DNA of 12,455 bases from Nitrososphaerota archaeon (GTDB taxonomy: Archaea; Thermoproteota; Nitrososphaeria; Nitrososphaerales; CADDZS01). Made by a program: the position numbers and the translations under genes. This document shows positions 6,241-12,455 of the stretch, piece after piece (the first letter of the stretch is position 1; each line of letters opens with the position of its first letter). Where the stretch lies: assembly GCA_027314685.1 (NCBI GenBank), contig DAHVAI010000168.1, forward strand, positions 1-12,455, in the 5' to 3' direction. The notes under the pieces were generated by a model. That model searched no databases, was not told where the DNA came from, and was given only the letters and a program-made list of their open reading frames with translations.

Positions 6241-6552
6241 TTGCAAGAAGCTGGCTCTGTACTTCATCTGGCGCGGAGCGGACGCCTGATACTTAGGAGC
6301 AAGATTACTACGATCAGAGAAGGTACCGTGCTTGTCGACGAGAAAGGAAGAAGATCTTGCAAGGTCTTCGAGATTATAGGTCCGGTTTCAAATCCATACA
6401 TTTCAGCTCAACCATTGACTGATAGGATAGAGCGGATAACTGGAATGAAGCTGTACTTACCTGATAACCCTTCGAACGTGAGTGATAGAACATTTGGTGC
6501 AAAGTCTAACAATCGTAGAGTAGAAAAATTTCACGCGCGGAGGAATAGGTAA
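6241..6552 (+). CDS. gar1: H/ACA ribonucleoprotein subunit Gar1
   Basis: 103 residues from TTG 6241. The central beta-barrel segment shows GSVLHLARSGRLILRS, then a strand pattern ending VFEIIGPVSNPYISAQP (42-58), the Gar1 core in which VFEIFGPV..PY... is the hallmark. The C-terminus is basic (NNRRVEKFHARRNR), as in other Gar1 proteins. Gar1 joins Cbf5, Nop10 and L7Ae in the complex that makes pseudouridine in rRNA and tRNA under guide RNAs. The size is normal for archaea. Its stop is three bases before the TTG of tfb. The gar1-tfb order is, to my knowledge, widespread in archaea, which supports both calls. The TATA element at 6209-6218 implies a leaderless message. Confidence 0.88.
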   Translation: MQEAGSVLHLARSGRLILRSKITTIREGTVLVDEKGRRSCKVFEIIGPVSNPYISAQPLTDRIERITGMKLYLPDNPSNVSDRTFGAKSNNRRVEKFHARRNR

Positions 6553-6555
6553 TTT

Positions 6556-7509
6556 TTGGGCGCCGAAAGAAGAGGAATCGGAATAAGCGGCACAAACGAG
6601 TGCCCGAACTGCAGAAGCAAGCTGATTGGCGATTTCGAGAAGGGCGAGGTACTGTGCCCAAAATGCGGTTTTGTAGCATTAGACGAAACAATCGACACAA
6701 ATCCTGAATGGAGGGCGATGGATTATCAAGAGAGAAGCAAGAGAATCCAGGTCGGAATGCCAAGCACTCTTTCACTTCACGATCAAGGGTTGTCCACTGA
6801 CATCTCAGGGGAGAACCGTGACGCGCACGGCAAATTCCTTGATTCCTTTAATAGGCAAACAGCTTTGCAGATGAAGAAATGGCAACGTAGAATCAGGACA
6901 TCTTCTTCCGGCGAGCGCAGCCTTTCAATTGCCCTTTCGAAGATTTCAGAAGCAGCGGATTTGCTGAGATTGCCTTCTTCTATCATCGAAGATGCATCGC
7001 TCATTTTCAGAAAATCCGCAAAGCAAGCGGTTTCAAAGAGCAAATCAATCTCAGGAATGGCCGCAGCTTCGCTTTACCTGGCTTGTCGCAGGAGTAATGT
7101 CAACAGATCTCTGAAAGAGATAGCAAAAGCCGCCGGAATCCAAAGTAGAGCTGCCGCGAAATATTACAGGGTGTTGATAAGTGAAGTTGAAAACAATTAT
7201 GTGCCGCCCCCGACTGTGCAGAAGTACATTTCAAAACTTGTCAACAAGGAGAAAATAAACACGCGGGTCGAGCGGCTCGCACTCGAACTCGCAGGACGTA
7301 CAAATGAAAGTGAGATCTCCAGTGGCAAAACGCCCGCGGGTCTCGCTGCAGCGTATGTGTATATCGCATCTGTAATGTGTGGCGAGCACATCCCGCAGAG
7401 GGAGATTGCTGAGTTTGCCGAAGTTACAGAGGTTACAGTACGAAATAGATGTCGTGAGATACTGGAGAAATTTACCATCAGGCAGAAGTTGCGGCAGTCG
7501 CCTCTCTGA
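6556..7509 (+). CDS. tfb: Transcription initiation factor TFB (TFIIB)
   Basis: 317 residues from TTG 6556, the usual TFB length. The N-terminal zinc ribbon has CPNC (16-19) and CPKC (34-37). The B-reader/linker region includes NPEWRAMD (49-56), then GMPSTLSLHDQGLST (67-81) and the MKKWQRRIR segment. Two cyclin-like repeats follow (about 122-213 and 216-308), with the TFIIB signatures SGMAAASLYLACR (166-178) and GKTPAGLAAAYVYIA (257-271), and a helix-turn-helix near VTEVTVRNRCREI that would read the BRE. TFB recruits RNA polymerase to TBP-bound promoters; this window's A/T-rich box A elements are its kind of target. It is translated from the gar1 message (gap three bases). All zinc ligands are present, so it looks functional. 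Many archaea of this group carry several TFBs; whether this is the main one cannot be told here. Confidence 0.97.
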   Translation: MGAERRGIGISGTNECPNCRSKLIGDFEKGEVLCPKCGFVALDETIDTNPEWRAMDYQERSKRIQVGMPSTLSLHDQGLSTDISGENRDAHGKFLDSFNRQTALQMKKWQRRIRTSSSGERSLSIALSKISEAADLLRLPSSIIEDASLIFRKSAKQAVSKSKSISGMAAASLYLACRRSNVNRSLKEIAKAAGIQSRAAAKYYRVLISEVENNYVPPPTVQKYISKLVNKEKINTRVERLALELAGRTNESEISSGKTPAGLAAAYVYIASVMCGEHIPQREIAEFAEVTEVTVRNRCREILEKFTIRQKLRQSPL

Positions 7510-7527
7510 CACTCCTGTCCAAATCGC

Positions 7528-9366
7528 TTAGCGAGGTTTGGTCAGGACATCAACTAGAACTGTCTGTTTCTCCGACTCTACTGCCTGAATGGCCTTTTCT
7601 AACACCAGTCTTATTTCATCTGGTCTTACAACAGGGCCCATTCCCTTGACTCCCATTGATTGAGCCAGCGTGGCAAAATCTACTGGTGGGTCATCAATGT
7701 CTCCTCCATTATGGAGAGCGGCCTCCTGATCTCTCCCGCGCATCTGCGCTACAATTGCGTTATGATGAGCGTCATTGTAGTAACTCTTGTTGTTGAGCAT
7801 TACAATCAGCAGAGGAATTCTGTGGTGTGCTGCCGTCCAAAGTGCGCTCGTGGTATAAAGCAGGTCACCGTCAGGCTGGAAATCAATGACTAATTTGCCT
7901 TGGTCCATCAACCCCAACGATGCTCCAATAGACGCAGGTACACCGTAACCTAAACCACCTGCTCCGCTTGAACCTAGGAAACATCCAGGTTCTTCAAGCT
8001 TCCATGTGCGTCGAATCCATTCTCTGAACTGCCAGGCGTACGAAACGACCCAGTTCTTCTGCTTGACAGCTTCCCAAGACTCATAAGCAAGTCTGGGCCA
8101 CGAAATGGGCACATCGTCCCATTGTGCTTTCGCCTCCTTTGTCCAACGCTGTATAAGTTCTTGCTGATCAGCCCTAGCGCGCTCAATCCTTTCGGTGATG
8201 GACCTCTTTCTCGAGATGTCTGTATCCACTATCTTCCTGCAAATTTCTACGAGCCGGGGAATTGCTACCGATGTATCTGCAAGTACGGAGACTTCAGCCG
8301 GGACCAACGCCTGATAATCCGAAGCCCATGACTTTGTCAGAATGTCGTCTAGTCCAATCTTGACAATCCTGACGTCATTTCTGGTTAGATAGCTGTAGGT
8401 CTTCTGATGCATATCAACGGAAGTTATCACGAACTCAAGGTTGGGCGCTTCGAGTGAAAGTATCACGTCGGCCGTCTTGAAAATTCCCTTGTCGGCGTAG
8501 GCTAGCGGATGGGTATTTGGGAAGTTGAAGGACTCTAGTGAGTCGTATACATACGATCCGGTTATCTCAGCAAGCTCAACAAGCGATTTTACAGTTTTCT
8601 TTGATCTTCCTACTCTACCTGCAACGATAACTGGCTTTTGCGCTAACATTAGTATCCTGGCAATTTGTTCGAGAGAATCCTGATCTGCTCCAATAGGGAT
8701 TGGCGGCGAATGGACTGCTTTCGTTGGCAAGGAAGGGGTTTCCGCAGGAGATATCGGATGTTCCAACGAATCGAACTCCAAGCAGATGAACACCGGAGCC
8801 ATCGGTTCCGTAGTAGCTATGTTGTAGGCCCGTGCAAAGGACGTAGGTACGCTCTGAATGTCTACTGGGAAGTCATCCCATTTCACATAATTTCTCAAAA
8901 GCTCGTTCGGTGTAGTCGCGCTGTGAACCCAATCTATCCATGGTCTCTTTCTCGGTGTGGAAAGTGGCCCGCTGGCTCCCATTATTATCATTGGCACTCT
9001 GTCAACCCATGCGTTATAGACAGCCATGCTGGCGTGCATCGGTCCCACAAGGTCATGAACGAGAGCAACCATGGGCTTTTCCGTCGCTTTTGCATATCCG
9101 TGCGCAATTGCCACTGCTATCTCTTCGTGACAGGCTGATATGCACTTGGGGGAAACGTCCCTGCCATAATTAACTAGCGATTCCCACAAACCCCTGAAAG
9201 TAGAGCCTATATTCGACGCAACATAGTCTATCCCATACTCTCGGAGAATATCAACGATAAAGTCCGAAGAGTACTTTTGAACAGTTTCTTCTTTATTAGG
9301 GGTTGCTGTTTGATTATCAACATTGGATGAGTTCAATTCAATGATGCACTCTTCTTTGACTCGCAA
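7528..9366 (-). CDS. Thiamine-diphosphate-dependent enzyme of the acetolactate synthase/decarboxylase superfamily, substrate unknown
   Basis: 612 residues with three domains. The N-terminal PYR domain carries ISACHEEIAVAIAHGYAKAT (77-95); the glutamate at 81 or 82 should activate the cofactor. The middle domain (about 230-380) contains KPVIVAGRVGRS. The C-terminal PP domain has GSSGAGGLGYGVPASIGAS (465-483) and PDGDLLYTTSALWTAAHHR (498-516), followed by LNN (524-526), the metal and diphosphate site. The usual GDG reads PDG, but the metal-binding Asp499 and Asn are kept. A 60-70 residue tryptophan-rich insert (about 405-465) precedes the PP domain. The length and motifs match COG0028 proteins annotated only as ThDP-requiring enzymes; acetolactate synthase is less likely. 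A TATA-like CATAAAAAG near 9380-9388 would start transcription near 9358, so the real start may be TTG 9336 (602 residues). It is convergent with tfb, 18 bp apart. Confidence 0.88.
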   Translation of the reverse strand: MRVKEECIIELNSSNVDNQTATPNKEETVQKYSSDFIVDILREYGIDYVASNIGSTFRGLWESLVNYGRDVSPKCISACHEEIAVAIAHGYAKATEKPMVALVHDLVGPMHASMAVYNAWVDRVPMIIMGASGPLSTPRKRPWIDWVHSATTPNELLRNYVKWDDFPVDIQSVPTSFARAYNIATTEPMAPVFICLEFDSLEHPISPAETPSLPTKAVHSPPIPIGADQDSLEQIARILMLAQKPVIVAGRVGRSKKTVKSLVELAEITGSYVYDSLESFNFPNTHPLAYADKGIFKTADVILSLEAPNLEFVITSVDMHQKTYSYLTRNDVRIVKIGLDDILTKSWASDYQALVPAEVSVLADTSVAIPRLVEICRKIVDTDISRKRSITERIERARADQQELIQRWTKEAKAQWDDVPISWPRLAYESWEAVKQKNWVVSYAWQFREWIRRTWKLEEPGCFLGSSGAGGLGYGVPASIGASLGLMDQGKLVIDFQPDGDLLYTTSALWTAAHHRIPLLIVMLNNKSYYNDAHHNAIVAQMRGRDQEAALHNGGDIDDPPVDFATLAQSMGVKGMGPVVRPDEIRLVLEKAIQAVESEKQTVLVDVLTKPR

Positions 9367-9377
9367 ATTAATATGAA

Positions 9378-9390
9378 CTTTTTATGGCTA
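9378..9390 (-). promoter_or_regulatory. Candidate TATA box for the ThDP enzyme gene
   Basis: On the minus strand CCATAAAAAGTT is the strongest A/T-rich element before the gene. Normal spacing puts the start near 9358, downstream of TTG 9366 and upstream of TTG 9336, which favours the shorter protein. Confidence 0.45.
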
Positions 9391-9470
9391 TGTGCTCGTG
9401 GTTGCAGTTTGAACCTTTGTCTTTACACAATACTGCGCATCTCTCATTCACGATTCTAATCTGCGTGTGC

Positions 9471-9547
9471 GGATAGGAACTTGAACGCTTGCAAAGTGCG
9501 CCTTAACTGTGCTAGATCTTCTGGGGTTTAGGATAAGAACGTGAAAG
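9471..9547 (+). repeat. Imperfect 17-bp direct repeat upstream of TFE-beta
   Basis: GGATAGGAACTTGAACG (9471-9487) and GGATAAGAACGTGAAAG (9531-9547) match at 14 of 17 positions, 60 bases apart. The second copy ends at the TATA-like element of the next gene. They could be regulator sites or chance. Confidence 0.4.
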
Positions 9548-9556
9548 GTTTTAATC
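9547..9556 (+). promoter_or_regulatory. TATA box for the TFE-beta gene
   Basis: GGTTTTAATC is centred about 40 bases before GTG 9592 and predicts a start near 9578. The purine-rich GTGAAA before it would be the BRE. Confidence 0.5.
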
Positions 9557-9591
9557 CTACTTTCCCGCATTGATCCATCTATACTTTATCG

Positions 9592-10056
9592 GTGACATTG
9601 GTGGCCACTGGCGATTCTGAATCTCACGGCTCTTCATTAGATGTAGCATCTGATGTCTACAAGCGCGTGTTAGACCATGGAGTGGAAGGAGTACTTCAAA
9701 GCATCGTATGTAAAGACTTGAAGTTGTCTAGTAGAGACGGATCGCGGTTGGTGATCCGACTGGAACGGCGTGGAATGATAAGAAGGGAAAAGATACTTGA
9801 GGATGGCCGATGGACTTACAAGCTTACACCATTGCTTCTGCCGGTGCAAATTAGATCAATTGAACAAGCACCTTGTATCACATGCCCCTACGAATCAAAA
9901 TGCTCGTTGACTGGAGTGGTAAGTCCTCTTTCTTGTCCTTGGATTTCCGAATGGGTCGTAAAGGAATTTCGAGAGAGATCTCAGATTTCAGTTAAACTCC
10001 CAGTCGACCCGCAACACATGATGGGGACAAAACGTGTCACTGCAACAGCTCGATGA
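9592..10056 (+). CDS. Transcription factor TFE subunit beta (RPC34/RPC39-like winged helix with Fe-S cluster motif)
   Basis: 154 residues. Residues 17-80 form one winged helix (DVYKRVLDHG, then SRLVIRLERRGMIRREKIL and a DGRWTYKL wing). Next comes APCITCPYESKC (93-104) and SPLSCPWISEWV (111-122), giving cysteines 95, 98, 104 and 115 in the spacing C-x2-C-x5-C-x10-C. This order, including the ISPxxC....W pattern, is that of archaeal TFE-beta and human RPC39, where the cysteines bind a 4Fe-4S cluster. TFE-beta pairs with TFE-alpha and helps open promoter DNA in the RNA polymerase pre-initiation complex. The start is GTG 9592; TTG 9598 and GTG 9601 are in-frame alternatives nearer the predicted +1. 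The FtsJ gene follows 58 bp later on the same strand. Mistaking it for a MarR-like regulator is easy, but the cysteine block argues against that. Confidence 0.87.
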   Translation: MTLVATGDSESHGSSLDVASDVYKRVLDHGVEGVLQSIVCKDLKLSSRDGSRLVIRLERRGMIRREKILEDGRWTYKLTPLLLPVQIRSIEQAPCITCPYESKCSLTGVVSPLSCPWISEWVVKEFRERSQISVKLPVDPQHMMGTKRVTATAR

Positions 10057-10114
10057 TCAAAGAGAGCTACAAATCGGTTACCAGTTTTCTGATTCCAAAA
10101 AGTGCTGAATCGTA

Positions 10115-10816
10115 ATGCGACTCGAGCAAGCGAAACGTGATCATTATCGGAAACTGGCCAGAGAAGAAGGCTACCGAAGTCGCGCTGCGTACAAACTTCT
10201 TCAAATCGCTAGCAAGTATCAGATCATTAGAGAAGGATTCAAGGTAATCGATTTGGGTTGCGCTCCTGGAGGTTGGCTGCAGGTAGCCTCAAAACTGGTG
10301 GGAGATCGGGGCGCAGTCTTCGGTGTAGATGTGACAGAAGTCAAACAAATTGACAGAAAGAACGTAACGATACTCCGTGACGACATTAGCTCGAACATGT
10401 TCAGATCCAATCTCTTAAACGCGATTGGAAAAGGAAGGGCAGACTGTGTCCTGGCAGATCTCTCCCCAAAGCTCTCCGGAATCTGGGATATGGATCACTT
10501 TAGACAAATTGAGCTGTGCCACATGGTTGTCGATATCCTCCAAGATATATTGGCGACGGATAGCTCAACGCTCATGAAAGCCTTCCATGGCTCCGAGCTA
10601 GAATCGCTTGTTTCGCGATTGAGAGGCTCATTCGAACGAGTTGAAATTTCAAAACCAGAAGCGAGTCGTAACAAGAGCAGCGAGGTGTACCTTGTTTCAA
10701 TGGGATTTAGCGGACAAGTTCCTTCAAGATCGACCGAATCTCATTCTGGGGAGCGTCGGTTCTTAGAGCTCGAGGATTCAGGCGCGTACGGCTGGCATTC
10801 CGACCGACTGAATTGA
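10115..10816 (+). CDS. rlmE: FtsJ/RlmE-family rRNA 2'-O-methyltransferase with a C-terminal tail antisense to trm1
   Basis: 233 residues from an ATG. RSRAAYKLLQI (21-31) and IDLGCAPGGWLQVA (45-58) are the RlmE N-terminus and SAM site. The catalytic K-D-K-E set is Lys27, Asp115 (LADLSPK), Lys155 (LMKAFHG) and Glu190 (SSEVYLV); the spacing agrees with E. coli RrmJ (38/124/164/199) to within two residues. The enzyme methylates ribose 2'-OH; in the family the target is U2552 of 23S rRNA, though tRNA-directed relatives exist. The conserved fold ends near residue 198. The last 36 residues (QVPSRSTESHSGERR...) have no match to the family and are encoded opposite the 3' end of trm1, so they probably arose by loss of an earlier stop. 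The gene follows TFE-beta by 58 bp and may be read with it; no strong TATA element is seen in that gap. Confidence 0.92.
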   Translation: MRLEQAKRDHYRKLAREEGYRSRAAYKLLQIASKYQIIREGFKVIDLGCAPGGWLQVASKLVGDRGAVFGVDVTEVKQIDRKNVTILRDDISSNMFRSNLLNAIGKGRADCVLADLSPKLSGIWDMDHFRQIELCHMVVDILQDILATDSSTLMKAFHGSELESLVSRLRGSFERVEISKPEASRNKSSEVYLVSMGFSGQVPSRSTESHSGERRFLELEDSGAYGWHSDRLN

Positions 10817-11852
10817 GCTTTGATATCACATCATTGATTCTTGGAGTCCTTACACCCATCTGATCAGCAATAGCAGAAAGATCGTAATAGGTTGCGAGTT
10901 CGAGCTCATCATCGAACAATGAAAGTTTCGAGATTTTCCTGCACTCTTCCAGAAAGGGTCCTGATTGTATCTTACCCGTCCACAAAGGACCAGCAAAACT
11001 CATGCTTAAATTGAGGCAATCAGGACATTTCGAATTGATTTCCGCTCTTTTTGACAGTTCGTCCCTAGCGATTAACTTTCTGAACCCACACCGAAAGCAG
11101 TGGCCGATGTATCCTATGTTGTGCCCATTCTCACGCGAATTTCTGTTTCCGACCAATACTTTCGAGTAGACTCTGAAATAATGCATATCGTGGTGACAAA
11201 AAAGGGGTTCGATTGATAACTCCAACCTCATGGCAGTAAGCGAAAGCAATCCGAAGATAAGTCGTAGTCCAACTTCGTGGGAGTACTCGCTCCGAAGCGG
11301 TAGTCCCTGGTACTTGCGTAGTGCCACTCTGGGATATACACCGCACAACACCCCGCTGTCGGTGGCAGAAACAGAAAGCAACCCGCCATCCTTCATTGAT
11401 CTTAAGGCGCAGTCAATGAATGGGCTAGGAGTACCAAATGGGTCCAAATCAACGGCATCGAATCTTGCACCACTTGTCTCCTCTCGAGACGAGAGGAATG
11501 CGCACACTTCTTTCACGGAGAATTTGCATCTGTCTGTGACCTGATTCAAACTGGCGGACTTTTTCGCTAGTTCAATCGATGTGTAGCTAATGTCGTTTAA
11601 GACGACGTTGAATCTACCTGATTCGTTAGCTACTCTTATGCCACGCGCACCGCACCCTGAAAGAGAATCCGCAAATACTAGTTCATCTCCGCAAGTTGCA
11701 GCATAAGCATTGTAGCAGACCATGGACACGTCGCGGACGAATTTGCCCCTGGAATTGAAGAAACTGGGGAATTTTGACGGTTCGGGCGTGTCGGGCACAA
11801 CTAGTTGTGTAGCGCCTTCGACAATCGTCTTGATGGCGATGGACGTGGACAT
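10707..11852 (-). CDS. trm1: tRNA (guanine-26,N2-N2) dimethyltransferase Trm1
   Basis: 381 residues from ATG 11852; the frame opens further to ATG 11876 (389 residues). Archaeal Trm1 motifs run in order (numbered in the 389-residue form): FNSRGKFVRDVS (40-51), DSLSGCGARGIR (70-81, SAM loop), LNDIS (93-97), VDLDPFGTPSPFID (142-155, catalytic region), ATDSGVLCGVYPR (171-183), LRKY.GLPLRSEYSHEVG (186-203) and a zinc-ribbon-like CFRC...CPDC (260-287). The end ASRTRLNPRALRTDAP is the family's C-terminal motif. The enzyme makes m2G/m2,2G at position 26 of tRNAs. TATTATAATC at 11880-11888 predicts a start near 11857, so the shorter, nearly leaderless ATG 11852 is preferred. The first 110 bases from the stop lie antisense to the FtsJ gene. 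It is divergent from THEP1. Confidence 0.94.
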   Translation of the reverse strand: MSTSIAIKTIVEGATQLVVPDTPEPSKFPSFFNSRGKFVRDVSMVCYNAYAATCGDELVFADSLSGCGARGIRVANESGRFNVVLNDISYTSIELAKKSASLNQVTDRCKFSVKEVCAFLSSREETSGARFDAVDLDPFGTPSPFIDCALRSMKDGGLLSVSATDSGVLCGVYPRVALRKYQGLPLRSEYSHEVGLRLIFGLLSLTAMRLELSIEPLFCHHDMHYFRVYSKVLVGNRNSRENGHNIGYIGHCFRCGFRKLIARDELSKRAEINSKCPDCLNLSMSFAGPLWTGKIQSGPFLEECRKISKLSLFDDELELATYYDLSAIADQMGVRTPRINDVISKLNSVGRNASRTRLNPRALRTDAPQNEIRSILKELVR

Positions 11853-11878
11853 TCTATCAAGATACATTCTTTTCAACG

Positions 11879-11890
11879 ATTATAATAATG
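11879..11890. promoter_or_regulatory. Shared A/T-rich promoter core of the trm1/THEP1 divergent pair
   Basis: The element (GATTATAATAAT on the plus strand) is near-palindromic, with a usable TATA box in both directions. Its centre is about 32 bases before ATG 11852 of trm1 and 34 bases before TTG 11918 of THEP1, so one TBP site might serve both genes. Confidence 0.5.
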
Positions 11891-11917
11891 CGTATTCAAT
11901 AGGGGGGCTGAAATAGA

Positions 11918-12455
11918 TTGAGCAAAACGAGGATCTGGCTCTTAACAGGCGAGCCAGGAGCTGGAAAGTCGACTGCACTATCGCGGATAATGCTTTCAGT
12001 TAGATCCAAAGGTTTCACTGTCGGCGGGATGCTAACCAGAGAGATCAGGAAACATGGGGAGAGGGAAGGATTTCTTCTTGTGAATGTAGCGACGGATGAA
12101 TCCCGATTGCTAGCTAGCGTTTCAGGAATCACAGGGCCGAGGATAGGCAAGTATAGGATTGATCTCAATTGCCTATCGGTTGTCGCAGTATCGGCGCTTG
12201 AACACGCCCGCATTTCTTCTGACATTGTGGCATGCGACGAAATCGGCCCGATGGAGCTCTTGAGCCGGGATTTCCGGGAAGAAGTCAGATTGGCAATTCT
12301 CGAATCATACAAGCCTTGCGTTTGTGTCGTGCACAAGAGTTATTCTGATCCATTGATAGATGATCTAAAGAAATCGACAGATGCACGGGAAATAGAACTT
12401 ACTTTGGAAAATAGAGACTCGGTTACTGAAGAGGTACAGAAAGACATAATTCAAG
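11918..12455 (+). CDS. Nucleoside-triphosphatase THEP1 (NTPase, KAP-like P-loop), 3' end outside window
   Basis: 179 residues from TTG 11918, open at the window end. GEPGAGKST (11-19) is the P-loop, SKGFTVGGMLTREIR (30-44) the family-typical second strand, and DIVACDEIGPMELLS (102-116) the Walker B block with the THEP1-specific EIGPMEL. VVHKSYSDP (137-145) is a variant of the H-R/K segment near the end. THEP1 proteins hydrolyse nucleoside triphosphates with relaxed base preference; the cell role is unclear. Family length is about 175-190 residues, so only a few residues are missing. It is divergent from trm1 with a shared A/T-rich promoter core. A run of G (GGGGGG at 11902-11907), ending about 10 bases before the start, may act as a weak ribosome-binding site. 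No Walker residue is lost. Confidence 0.93.
   Translation, partial: MSKTRIWLLTGEPGAGKSTALSRIMLSVRSKGFTVGGMLTREIRKHGEREGFLLVNVATDESRLLASVSGITGPRIGKYRIDLNCLSVVAVSALEHARISSDIVACDEIGPMELLSRDFREEVRLAILESYKPCVCVVHKSYSDPLIDDLKKSTDAREIELTLENRDSVTEEVQKDIIQ

Noticed and set aside
8665..9138. 157-codon plus-strand frame
   Set aside because: Antisense to the well-supported ThDP enzyme; composition rich in Arg, Cys and His as expected from a shadow frame.
9592..10056. MarR-type regulator as the identity
   Set aside because: A single winged helix plus C-x2-C-x5-C-x10-C is the TFE-beta/RPC39 layout, not MarR.
11896..12336. 146-codon minus-strand frame
   Set aside because: Antisense to THEP1, whose P-loop and Walker B are clear.
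1..12455. CRISPR array, insertion sequence, defence or phage module
   Set aside because: No regular repeats with spacers, no transposase or integrase motifs, and no nuclease or toxin-antitoxin pair in any strong frame.

Overview
The window looks like a stretch of archaeal chromosome, most likely from the Thermoproteota/Thaumarchaeota (Nitrososphaeria) side of the tree. It carries TFB, a TFE-beta with a four-cysteine cluster motif, Gar1, Sec61-beta, aIF1, a DUF2070 membrane protein, archaeal-type Trm1, THEP1 and an intron-containing tRNA-Ser. Promoters are archaeal: A/T-rich TATA (box A) elements sit roughly 23-35 nt before many start codons or RNA 5' ends, start codons are often TTG or GTG, and Shine-Dalgarno sequences are mostly absent. 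Placement below phylum is inference.

Left part (1-2300). The minus strand carries, in transcription order, tRNA-Ser(CGA) with a 47-nt intron, a small F420/nitroreductase-like gene broken by one in-frame TAA, and an archaeal SCP-x-type thiolase that runs off the window. The thiolase has serine where the nucleophilic cysteine is expected. On the plus strand, 1752-2203 holds what looks like the decayed remains of a cysteine-containing small protein gene, with two stops and two frame changes.

Middle (2302-7509). Genes on the plus strand are a degenerate methyltransferase-like protein, Sec61-beta, DUF2070 and aIF1. A small convergent three-helix membrane protein follows. It is divergent from a PadR-type regulator, with a shared A/T-rich promoter region between them. 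The gar1-tfb pair comes next, separated by three bases.

Right part (7528-12455). A large minus-strand ThDP-dependent enzyme of unknown substrate lies convergent to tfb. Then come TFE-beta and an FtsJ/RlmE-type 2'-O-methyltransferase on the plus strand. Trm1 is on the minus strand, its 3' end overlapping the FtsJ gene by 110 bp in antisense. The nucleotide triphosphatase THEP1 is divergent from Trm1, cut by the window end, and appears to share its promoter region.

Most genes serve information processing: transcription initiation (TFB, TFE-beta), translation initiation (aIF1), RNA modification (Gar1, FtsJ, Trm1, tRNA) and secretion (Sec61-beta). The thiolase, the broken F420-type protein, the ThDP enzyme and the PadR/membrane-protein pair are accessory metabolic or regulatory genes among them. 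I saw no CRISPR array, insertion sequence, prophage or defence system. The points most worth a second look are the Cys-to-Ser thiolase, the decayed genes, the imperfect tRNA intron motif, and the FtsJ/Trm1 antisense overlap.
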